From Tricholoma matsutake (Eukaryota; Basidiomycota; Agaricomycetes; Agaricales; Tricholomataceae), in NCBI GenBank assembly GCA_026075535.2, contig AP026549.1, forward strand, positions 1,798,001-1,862,000: a DNA stretch of 64,000 nucleotides, given 5' to 3'. Numbering within the stretch: position 1 is the stretch's first letter; each line of letters begins with the position of its first letter. This document shows positions 44,937 to 54,237 of this stretch, in pieces. Below the pieces are notes generated by a model. It searched no databases. It was not told the DNA's origin and was given only the letters and a program-made list of their open reading frames with translations. The position numbers were made by a program, and so were the translations under genes.

Positions 44937-45119
44937 TGTAACAGTTAGCTACTAGTTTAGAATACTCAGGACTTATGTTGTAACCAACAGAGCAAATCCA
45001 GTATAATTGGAAGCTATGTTGTGTACATTGTAAGTAGAGAAGTAATACCATAAACAAGTATCAACATGGTAATAATAGGGTCCCTGGGTTATGTAATATG
45101 TAATGGGGTGCCCATTACA
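44937..45119 (-). repeat. Gyp4 5' LTR (183 bp)
   Basis: TGTAACAG...CATTACA followed by ACTCT. Reads as the 5' LTR because the element is on the minus strand. Confidence 0.95.
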
Positions 45120-47190
45120 ACTCTGGCATTGTTCCGATCCCCGAGCATCTAGCTGAACAGTTTGGCGGACGTGCTTGCAGTGGAATGTTGGACCTATATG
45201 TTGCATTCGATGAAAGGAAAGTTGCAGAAACATCTCAAGATCTAACAATGTTTCAAACACCTTTTGGAGTGCTTTGAATCATCACCCTACCAATGGGTTG
45301 GACAAACTTGGTTCCAATCTTACACGATGATGTAACATTCATCCTACAACCTGAAATCCCTCATATCACCATCCCTTACATCGATGACACACCAGTTAAG
45401 GGTCCAAAATCAGAATGTCAAACTATTGGAAGATCTTACAAAATGATTGCTGATAATCCAGGCATTTGATGCTTCATTTGGGAACATTTCGGGAATCTAA
45501 ATTGTATAGTCCAACACATGAAGTATTGTGGAGGAACATTTTCTGGTCTGAAACTTTACCTTTGTGTCCCCAAAATAATTGTTCTAGGTCATCAATGCAA
45601 TATCAAAGGTTGTATGGCCAATCCCACTTGCATCGCAGGAGTTAGCAAATGGGGGCCTTGTTGAAGCCTTACCAAAGTCAAGGCATTTCTAGGAACTATT
45701 GGAGTTTGTCGTATCTTTATTCAAAACTTTGCTCAATGTGCTACAGCTCTAATACACCTTACACGAAAAGATGTTCCTTTTGAATTCAGACCAAAACAAA
45801 TTGCAGCACAGGAAGACCTGAAGCAAGCACTCATCAATTCCCCAGCAATTTGTGCTATTGACTACTCATCCGACACCCCAGTTATCCTATCAGTCGATAT
45901 TTCATACATCACTATTGGTTTCTTTCTTGTGCAATGCGATCCCGACAACCCTTGAAAACATTATTACAGTTGCTTCAGCTTGATCATGCTTAACGACCAC
46001 AAATCCCAGTTTTTGCAAGCAAAACTCAAACTCTACAGTCTATATCATGCTCTTGGAGCACTTCAGTTGTACCTAATGGGAGTCTGAAACCTCATCATCG
46101 AAGTCGACACAAGGTATATCAAGGGCATGCTCTCAAATCCTGATATTGTTAAGGGCAAAGCCTCAACCACTTGATCTAGTCGATGTTGTTTGATGAGGTG
46201 CTTCCTCGATGAGTCATTTGGCACTGGTCTTACTCAGAGCATCCGACGTAAGATGGATAGTGCACTCTAGCAGGCCTTCTGCATAGAGTCATTCAGGTTC
46301 ACACACTAAGGGGATTCCTTAGTGGTTTTGAGTAAGTTTACAAGTTTGCAAGTTAAGGCTGTAGTTTGCCTAGATCTAAACTGAGGACATCCCTACTACG
46401 AGTTGCAGTACTTATACTACAAGGGAGGTCCTTATCGTCCAATCAGAAAGATAGATGTGTATCAAGTAAGAATAGAAACAATAGGCCTCATGCCTTGCAT
46501 GAGGCGTCCAATGTCACAGAGTGCTGCGGCACAGCATGTCAGGGAACAATAAGAGATAAGCCTCATGCCTAGCATGAGGCATCCGATGTCATGAATCTGA
46601 TGTCAAGGATTTGATGTCGATCCTGAGAGTCCGACGTCACAGACCTCATGTCAAGGGGCTGTTGTATCACAGCATGTGTGGGAGTGGGTTCAGGTGCATG
46701 GAGTCACCATGTGTCAAGGGTGCCTTCCAATGGAAGGGGATCAAATGCATGCAGTCGGCATGCATCGTGCATGTGTCTGGTGTCAAGGACATGCCCTAGG
46801 CATGAATCAGGTAGTGCCTCCTGTCTGGAGGGGATCATTGGGTCAGTCAGGTCGGTTGGGTTCCATGAGTTACAAGGAAAATTGTAACAGATATTGCACC
46901 TAGCACTAGCATCAATCGATGGATCATCTCAATTCTCACTTTTCACTTCACATTAGTTCATGTTGCAGGTACACATCATGGTCCAGACAGACTTTCAAGA
47001 TGTCCTCCAAAAGATGAAGATGACCAGTTTGATAACAAAAATGATTTCAGAGACTGGATTGACTGTCTTCATGGTTTTGTACACCAAATCAATCCCATTA
47101 CGACTCGACCCTTCACTTCCTATCGAGTTTCAACACTCTCCCTCTCCTCAGATCTCAGTAAGGGGGAGGATCTCACCTACGACAATGTCC
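45120..47190 (+). pseudogene. Gyp3 RT palm to RNase H, interrupted by a solo LTR
   Basis: In frame with 30434: SGIVPIPEHLAEQFGGRACS, MFQTPFGVL, LPMGWTNLVPILHDDVTFIL, QPEIPHITIPYIDDTPVKGP (catalytic Y-I-D-D), GGTFSGLKLYLCVPK, VKAFLGTIGVCRIFIQNFAQ, FEFRPKQIAAQEDLKQAL, then RNase H with ILSVDISYITIGFFLVQCDP and YLMGV, stop, NLIIEVDTRYIKGMLSNPDI. After the solo LTR the frame resumes APSTSINRWIISILTFHFTL. Stops after TPFGVL, GVSKWGPC and the DPDNP motif are TGA; the last 200 bp are degenerate. Confidence 0.85.
46147..46889 (-). repeat. Solo LTR of Gyp5 (743 bp)
   Basis: Reversed, it begins TGTTACAATTTTCCTTG and ends CCCTTAACA, matching the Gyp5 LTR at 61351-62101. It is flanked by GATAT (46142-46146, 46890-46894). 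Left by LTR-LTR recombination of a complete insertion. Contains many TGACATCGGA-type words and GCCTCATGC..GCATGAGGC palindromes. Confidence 0.95.
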
Positions 47191-47775
47191 CATGAATGAA
47201 TAATGCAAAAAAGGAAGACAAAAGATTAATTCATGTTTGAAAATGGTTAGAGGATTTGGTATGACCTTTAGATTTATCAGATTCTGAATATGCTACCTTT
47301 GTTCAATATTGCACTGAATTCTTCTTAGATTGTGGCCAGCTTTGGAAGAAGGATTCTCATGGAGCTCACAAAATTGTCACAATTCCTGAGAATTGTCTCG
47401 AAGTTATTTGTGCAGCTCACGACAATATTGGACACAATGGTCTTTGCGATGAAAGCCACTATTTCCCTACGATTCTGGTGGCCTAACATGAAAGCATACA
47501 GTACTTTACACTCCCCCCCCCAGTCCAAGCAGACTCCACTCAGACTCTGCTTGGACATTCGGACACTCGGACTCTGCTCGGACTCTGCTTGGACACTCAG
47601 ACTGTCCTAGGACTGTCCGAGTTGTCTGAGTAAAGTCCGAGGACTGCACTCAGACTGCACTCGGACTTTGCTCAGACAACATCAATTGTGCATGTATTTA
47701 CACCTTCTAAAGTACTGTCCAAGTAAAGTCCAAGTTCCAGTCTTAGAGAAAGTCTTATAAGTCTCACAAAATAAT

Positions 47776-47866
47776 GTGTGCACAGCAGGAATTGAACCAA
47801 CAGCCTTCTGGACTAGCAATCACATGACAATGAAACATGCACACTCTACCACTTAAGCCAAGTAGT
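47776..47866 (-). ncRNA. tRNA-like Pol III unit of T-B, leftward
   Basis: Minus strand A box TGGCTTAAGTGG (47849-47860) and B box GGTTCAATTCC (47788-47798); T4 follows at about 47769-47772. Counterpart of 13246-13335. Confidence 0.7.
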
Positions 47867-48235
47867 CATTTAAAGTTACATACATCATATCTATTTATTA
47901 CTAAAATCTAATTTTTTATATATCATGAATAGATTATTAAATTGACCCCCTCACATCTGTGTGAGGGGTAATTAATATGGGTAATTAATATGTATAATAC
48001 TAAGCCCTCCCCTCACAAGCTTGAGGGAAGGGGGCCATAACTATCAATAATAAAAATAAATTAAAAACACCCACCACAAGCAACTGTTGCTTGTGGCGGT
48101 GTTTGTCTCTCCCTGGGTTGTCCCTTGGCTGTCTTGCTCTCCTGTCCCCATTCTTCTCCCCCCTGAACCACCCCACAAGCAGATGCTCATAGGCATGGGG
48201 CGGGTGTCATTGTGGGTGTCCCCACTCGTCGTCAT

Positions 48236-48360
48236 CTCCATTCCCTCTTGTCTCCCTTCCCCCTTGTCTCCCTTCCCTCTTGTCTCCCTTCCCTCTTGTC
48301 TCCCTTCCCTCTTGTCTCCCTTCCCCCTTGTCTCCATTCCCCCTTGTCTCTTTACCCTCA
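48236..48360 (-). repeat. Minisatellite of T-B
   Basis: CTTGTCTCCCTTCCCCC/CTTGTCTCCCTTCCCTC units, more numerous than in T-A (12790-12896). Confidence 0.8.
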
Positions 48361-48760
48361 CCTTCCACCCTGCAAGCAGGGGCTCGCAGCAGTGGTGGTG
48401 GAGGTATCATCATTGTCATCATTGCCAGTAGTAGTTTGTACCTATAAAAAGTTAGTTAGAATCAAAAAATGAAATGAGAAAAGAAAAAAAAACTTACCTA
48501 GGACCCCTAATCATGGTTGTTCCACCTGTCATCCACCCTATGAGCAGTGGCTCATAGGGCTGGGGTGGGTGCCATCGTCGTTCCCTGCCATCATCGTCAT
48601 TCCACCCACCATCCACCCCACAAGCAGTTGCTCGTGAGGCTGGAGGTGGGTGGTGTGTCCTGTGTGGTGGGTGTGAGTAGTTCCCACTCCATGAGCAGCT
48701 GCTCACAGCAGTGGTTCTGAGTGCTCATCATCATCATCGTCAGCAGTACTAGATAATACC

Positions 48761-48841
48761 TAAAAAAGTTTGTTAGTAACAAAAACAAGAAAAAAAAACT
48801 TACCAACGGCCCAAGAGACGTCAAACAACGTCTCTTGGGCC
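48761..48841 (-). other. Hairpin plus intron of T-B (H2 counterpart)
   Basis: Hairpin 48808-48841, arms GGCCCAAGAGACGT / ACGTCTCTTGGGCC. On the minus strand it is followed by donor GTAAGT (about 48803) and ends at an AG near 48761. Confidence 0.6.
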
Positions 48842-49181
48842 TTTTCTACATTTGCTTTGCCTTCCTTTCATTGTTTCCCCCTCATCCCCTCATCATTCCA
48901 TCTCCCAGTCCCAATCATCTCCAGTCGTCTCATTGCATTGTCGTTCCGTTTGGCCAAGTCAGCATCACTGTTGTCTTGCCATTGTCTTGCTGTTTTGCAG
49001 TTGTACCCATTCCCACCCTGCAAGCAGTTGCTTGCAGTGGTGGTTCTGGGTCGTAGGGTGGTGGCTGTGTCAGCCGTTGTCATGGTTTTGAGGCTGCGGT
49101 GTTGTTATAACATAGATAAAACCTATGATTTCAGTTAGTTAAACAAAAGAACAAAGATCATGTAAAAAAACACTTACAAGT

Positions 49182-49213
49182 GAGCCCAAATGACAATGCC
49201 ATCATTTGGGCTC
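49182..49213 (-). other. Hairpin of T-B (H1 counterpart)
   Basis: Arms GAGCCCAAATGA / TCATTTGGGCTC, perfect 12-bp stem, then on the minus strand a donor GTAAGTG at about 49176. Confidence 0.65.
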
Positions 49214-49349
49214 GTTCCCGTTGTTGGTTATTGGGGTAGGAGGTAAGGAGGAGGCGGTGCCATTGCCAGCATTGTTGATGATGCGGCTGTGTTGATTTGT
49301 CATCACAGCCGGGGCAGTACATAGAGAGATATAACTACTTACCTGTAAT

Positions 49350-49431
49350 GATGCTTTAGTCTAACTGTTATATTGCTGACTTAATTGTACTTTATCATGT
49401 GACTATGAGGGTTCAATCCCTGCAGTAGCTA
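49350..49431 (+). ncRNA. tRNA-like Pol III unit of T-B, rightward
   Basis: B box GGTTCAATCCC (49411-49421), weak A box around TTAGTCTAACTG, T4 at about 49437-49440. Counterpart of 11688-11768. Confidence 0.6.
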
Positions 49432-50690
49432 CAGATTTTTCAGTCAATTATATAAGCAACTCGGACTCCGCTCGGATGCTTGGACAGTCCTAGGACAGTC
49501 CTAGGACAGTCCGAGGACTCAGCTTGGACTCAGCTCGGACTGGACATTTAGTTTGGCAGGACTTTCAGCCAAAGAAGTCTGAGCAAAGTCCAAGCAAAGT
49601 ACTCGGACAGTACTTGGACAGTACTTGGACAGTCCAAGTGTCCAAGCAGACTCCACTCGGATTGGGGGGGGGAGTGTAAAGACCTCCCTTTATTCAGCAA
49701 AGTCTACATTGATACCAGGCAAATGCCTCCCTTGAGCAGATTCAAGTATATCATACAAGGTCGATGTTCACTAACAACTTATCCTGAGTGGCAAAACCTT
49801 TGACGAGAAAATGCCACGACCCTTGGGGACTGGATCTTTGAAGATATCATTTGTAGATGGGGTTTGCTATACAAAATCATGAGCAATAACAGATCAGCAT
49901 TCATCGCAGCATTGGAGTACCTTTCAAAATGATATCATATTAACCATATTTGAATTAGCAGCTACAATTCTCATGCAAATGGGATCGTCAAACGAGCTCA
50001 CTTTGATATTTGACAATCTTTATTCAAAGCAGTCAATGGAGATCAGAGCAAATGGTCAGCTGGAGCACACTTGGTGTTTTGGGCAGAATGATTCATGGTT
50101 TGTAGATGCATGGGTTGCTCTCCTTACTTTGCAATTACAGGATCACATCCCCTAATCCCACTCAACATCTCTGAAGCAACATATGAGCAACCCCCTCCCG
50201 ATTCTATCTTATTGACAACCAATCTCATTGCTTGAAGAGCAATAGCACTACAGAAACAATCATCCGACCTCAAAATTCTCTATTCGAAAGTCTATACTGC
50301 TCGACTCGAAGCTGCAAAATGTTTTGAACTCATTCACAAATGAACAATGCATGACTACAACTTCGAAAAAGGCAACCTGGTCCTACTTCACAATACACAA
50401 ATTGAGAAATCTCTCAATCGTAAGATGCGACTTCGATATTTAGGTCCCCTCATCATCATCAATTGAAACTATGGAGGAGCCTACATCATCTGTGAACTTG
50501 ATGGATCAGTATTTCATCGACCAGTCGCAGCCTTCCAACTCCTTCCCTATTTTGCATGACAATCAACTCCCCTGCCACCTAACTTCCTCGATATCGACTC
50601 CAAACATCTCAAAAAACTTTGAAACACTTCGAACATTGACAAAGATATTCCTGAAGACCTCCCAGACTTTGAAGATGAATAATTATTTCT

Positions 50691-51237
50691 TTTTCCATGT
50701 TTGCAATCACTTACCTATGACTTCAACTTCTTTTAGTGTACAATACAAGTTGTGATATTGCATTATAGTCTGGTTGCGCAAACTCCAAAAAGGGTTTTTT
50801 GGCCATGATGATCTACTGAGCCTTTCCCTTATCTTCTCTCTTTCTTTTATTTTCTTATTGCTACTTTTCGAGACTCATGACATATTATTTCAAATAAAGA
50901 TAAACACTGTGAAGTTTTTCTCTCTATTCTACTCTTCTAACATTTCCTCCACTACTTCTATCTGCCTACACAAGACCTCCAATTCAACCTTCATCCCTGC
51001 CAACTTCTTCACAAGGATCTGGCAATGCATCACCCACTCCTCATCCACAGCCTCAGCCTCCTCGAATCCCTGCACTTCCTTTGCTTTCACCTGTCCCTTT
51101 CCCTTCAATGACCTTTTTTCTCCTTCAAAGGTCTCAAAGGTCCTGTGACTGGTTTGACATTGGCGATGGGGCCTACTATGCGAATCCAAGGCACTTTCAA
51201 TCCAAAAATAGATTAGCATACACTACAAAATTATTGC
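50691..51237 (+). other. Gyp3 3' non-coding or degenerate region
   Basis: Pyrimidine-rich, with a weak minus-strand open stretch (51219-50929) lacking family motifs and a short GDGAYYANPRHFQ-like reading on the plus strand near 51160. Nothing I would call a gene. Confidence 0.4.
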
Positions 51238-51908
51238 CCTTCAGACATGCCCAGCACACCTTGTATAAGTTAGTGCGTTGCATATTGAGCACCACCAGAC
51301 ATGAGGAGACACAATGATGGGATTCTAGGATGCAATTGTAGCACTTTGATGTCTTGATGATATATTGGATCAATAGGACAGGTACCCACAATAAATCATG
51401 ACTCTATATGTTTCCCTTCTCATCATCTTTCATTTATTTTATGATTTGTGAAGTTCTTTATTGTTTATATCTTGCCTCATGTATTCCTCATGTTCTATTT
51501 CCTTTTAATATAGCCTTGTACTAGCTACTTGGAATGACAGAATAGATTGTCCTCTCACACCAATTGTCTGATTTAAGAGCCATTCTCTTGAGTCTAAGCA
51601 TCTTGACTTAGTCTCAAAGTTCAGTGTTTTATGCCAAACTTCCTCGAACTTCTCATACTAGCTTCTTGAAACTATTGCATATTGCCTATCCCCTCTCGAC
51701 ACCTTCCTACATTCTTATAGTCTATCCTCAGCCTTCATTGAAATCATCCTCGTCCTCTATAAGTCTCTCAAACTTCTTCAAACTTCTCTCAAACCTCTTT
51801 GAACTTCATCGAACTTCTTTGAACTTCTCTCAAACCTCTTTGAACTTCTCTCGAACCTCTTTAAACTTCTCTCAAACTTCTTTGAACTTCTCTCAAACCT
51901 CTTTGAAC
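51238..51908 (+). repeat. Gyp3 3' LTR, truncated
   Basis: Matches 20347-20960. The internal tandem array CTTCTCTCAAACCTCTTTGA is expanded compared with the 5' copy, and the sequence stops abruptly at the foldback repeat. Confidence 0.7.
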
Positions 51909-51911
51909 TTA

Positions 51912-52317
51912 CCATGGTTATGTAACAGTCTTTTGGAATTTTGAGATGTAATTTGCTTGTTAAAGCCTTACAACATATCCTGGCATTTCAGGACTTTTTG
52001 TATACAATGTCAGTATAGGACCAAAAATGTTTTGTCATCACACCTCAGTAGTTTATACAGAATTAAACATATTAAACACAAAACAATTTTTCCAGTTCAT
52101 ACATTTTTCTCAAAACCTCAGAAAATGTATAGACAGGAAAATTTGTTTTATGTTTAATATGTTTAATTCTGTAAAAACCACTGAGGCATAATGACAAAAC
52201 CTTTTCAATCATGGATTGACATTGTGTACAAAAATTCCTGAAATTCCAGTATAAGTTGTAAGGCTTTAACAAGCAGATTACATCTTAAAATTCCAAAAGA
52301 CTGTTACATAACCATGG
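51912..52317. repeat. 406-bp foldback (inverted repeat) next to LINE ORF1
   Basis: Left arm starts CCATGGTTATGTAACAG; right arm ends CTGTTACATAACCATGG. The arms, about 200 bp each, are similar along their whole length, so both strands encode near-identical open stretches (51957-52157 plus, 52272-52072 minus). The centre is at about 52114. No flanking duplication is seen. The ATG of LINE ORF1 (52314) lies inside the last bases of the right arm. Confidence 0.85.
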
Positions 52318-53912
52318 ACTGGACCTTCAAACACTACTCCCAGCCCCAAACAAGACAAAAAGGCGCTGCAGCAGCAGCCAGAAAAACACAAAAAGACCTG
52401 AAAGAACCCAAAGGCATAAACACTGATGTGCAAACAAAGGAACAAGCACTCGCATTCCTGCATGCTAGAGACTACCTAATACCAGGCAAGCCAGTTGACC
52501 TCCCAACACTCTCAAACATACTGTTTCAGTTCAGTTATGCAGCCACAAAAATGCCAAAACCACTAACTGATGGTATACAGGCAATAGCTTTCTTGATTGT
52601 GGACGCAATAGTGCAACACATAGCAGAGGAGGTAACAACAGCAGTCAAAACACATTTACAGGAACAACTAGAAAACTTTAACATGGACATGGAAACCATG
52701 AGGGATGCAGTAGAGCATGTAACAGGAGCAGCAAAAGAGATAACCAACAAGATGAATGAATTCAAGGACAAATTCCAAGAAACATCTGAAAAACTGGTGC
52801 AAGCCTCACAAGATCTAGCAGAAAAAACCCAAGAAGCCACAGTGCAAGACCACACCACACAAGAAACATGCCCAGCTACATATGCCACAATCACCCAACA
52901 ACACATACCTGTGGCACACCTAACCATAATCACAAGAGGAGAAACAGATGACAAGCAGATTCTGATTCAAAAGGACACGAATGCTAATAACAACACTCTA
53001 GAAAACCTAACAGAGAAATAGCTAGTAGCGAAAGCAAACATGGCCCTAGATCTAATGGGAATGGAGGCAGTGGACTGGCCCAAAGATACAAGATTTGTTG
53101 GTGCAAAGAAACTACAAAATGGAAACATACTATACCAACTAGACTCGGCAGAAGCAACAAAATGGCTATGTCAACCAGAGGTAAAGAAAGCCTTCATGGA
53201 ACGCTATGGAGGTATGTCAAAGATCCAAAACAAACTTTACTACACAGTAGCAGAATTTGTCCTGACTACCTTTGATGCAGGGACTAGCTACACACACCTA
53301 TGAGTGGAACAAGACAATGCACTGGCAACAGACACCATGGCATACTCCAAGTACATCAAACCACAACACCTCTGGGTAAACAACCAAAAGGTAGCACATG
53401 TTATAATCAGGTTCAATGCTCAAAAAATGGCAAACCAGGCCATCAAACATGGGTTATTCATTGAGAGAAAACAGGTAACAGTATGCAAACTACTATCCAA
53501 ACCAAAAAGATGCCTGAAATGCCAGAAATTTGGGCACTACGCTGTGGACTGCAAAACAGAGACAGACATATGTGCACAGTGCAGCAGTAAGCATAGAACC
53601 ACACAGTGCATAGCTATGAATGCAGAGGAGATCCAATGTGCAAACTGCACAGACAACAAAAAAGGCCATGGTGTGGCAGACAGAAACTGCCCAATGTATC
53701 TCAAAGAAAAAGGTAAGCTCCACAAGCACATCCTAGAGAATAAATACAGGTTCTTCCCCACCAATGAACCTCATACATGGCAACTCCTAAATCAACCACA
53801 AGGCCACACAAACAACCAGGAACTTGCATGGCAGCAAGGAGCAGACTGGGTGACAATAGCTAGAAATGCACAAATAGACAAGGAATTCACAAACAACTGG
53901 AGGACAATATGA
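52314..53912 (+). pseudogene. LINE ORF1, gag-like nucleic-acid-binding protein
   Basis: ATG 52314 opens a frame of 235 codons with an Ala/Lys-rich start and a long predicted helical/coiled-coil part (about residues 95-170). It breaks at TAG 53019-53021 (a CAG-to-TAG type change, not CpG) and at TGA 53301-53303, and ends TGA 53910-53912. In-frame continuation carries C-L-K-C-x4-H-x4-C, C-A-Q-C..H-x5-C and C-A-N-C..H-x5-C knuckles (about 53510-53700), the usual three-knuckle array of these ORF1 proteins. ORF1 would coat LINE RNA. Degenerate sequence with further stops links it to ORF2. Confidence 0.8.
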
Positions 53913-54237
53913 CACAGAGGTAGACAACCCACAGCAAATGAGCAAAATCAAGACAGGGAGCACTATGAACAATACCAAAACAAGGTAAGGCATGAAGTGC
54001 AAACGTGAACAAGAGATAATGGATGGCTGACAAGACCAATACAAACATCCATAGACAACTACTTTGGAACTGCAAGAACACAGGATAAAACATATGACTA
54101 CAACCAACCACAGGCATAGTACAACATGTGGTGGAGTGACCAGGACCCAAATGATCAGGATATAGGGCCAGTCCCACAAAGAGGTAATTCTCCTGACCTC
54201 AAATATGTCTAACCACCATACAGGAAACAGATGACAC

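Larger units (their letters stand above)
30440..45119 (-). mobile_element. Gyp4: Ty3/Gypsy chromovirus with an extra ORF, minus strand
   Basis: Short LTRs (183-185 bp), TGTAACAGTTAGC...ATTACA, flanked by ACTCT (30435-30439 and 45120-45124). Reading leftward: gag, knuckle, protease, RT, RNase H, integrase, chromodomain, then about 2.4 kb carrying an additional ORF before the 3' LTR. Three later insertions sit inside: the hAT-like element (34152-35964), a MITE-like block (37955-38497) and T-C (39833-41600). Without them the element is about 10.5 kb. Confidence 0.9.
47499..49686 (-). mobile_element. TIR element T-B, inverted copy of T-A
   Basis: Reads left to right as the reverse of T-A: CAGTACTTTACACTCCCCC at the left, GAGTGTAAAGACCTC (reversed GAGGTCTTTACACTC) at the right. 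Shares the tRNA-like units, introns, hairpins, palindromes and minisatellite with T-A in the same order. No target duplication is found and host codons are missing at the junction, so the insertion was followed by a local deletion or arose by recombination. Confidence 0.85.
47245..50690 (+). pseudogene. Gyp3 integrase, split by element T-B
   Basis: Before T-B: AHDNIGHNGLC and RFWWPNMKAY of the zinc-finger region (frames mixed by indels). After T-B, from 49687: PLFSKVYIDTRQMPPLSRFK, YIIQGRCSLTTYPEWQNL, stop, DWIFEDIICRWGLLYKIMSN, AFIAALEYLS and ANGIVKRAHFDI. Two catalytic acids are lost: Asp in the MSDN-type motif reads Asn (AGC-AAT) and Glu in GIVE reads Lys (GTC-AAA), both CpG-to-CpA changes. 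The tail (50440-50690) has [20 protein letters not shown] and an acidic C-terminus. About 30 codons of the zinc-finger part are missing at the T-B junction. Confidence 0.8.
20347..51908 (+). mobile_element. Gyp3: old Ty3/Gypsy element split by five or more nested insertions
   Basis: Recovered in order on the plus strand: LTR-like repeat (20347-~21060), gag (21423-22177), knuckle and protease (22197-23560), RT start (29946-30434), RT-RNase H (45120-47000), integrase (47245-47498 and 49687-50570), and the second LTR-like repeat (51238-51908, truncated). Removing Gyp2, Gyp4, the solo LTR and T-B rejoins these pieces, and three of the four insertions show perfect 5-bp duplications. The outer ends of the LTR are not sharply defined. 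Confidence 0.8.

Noticed and set aside
46366..46903. Several overlapping 60-80 residue ORFs
   Set aside because: They lie in the solo LTR of Gyp5, recur in reverse at 61353-61891, and have no protein motif.
51957..52272. Two small proteins of 66 residues on opposite strands
   Set aside because: They are mirror products of the foldback repeat, not independent genes.
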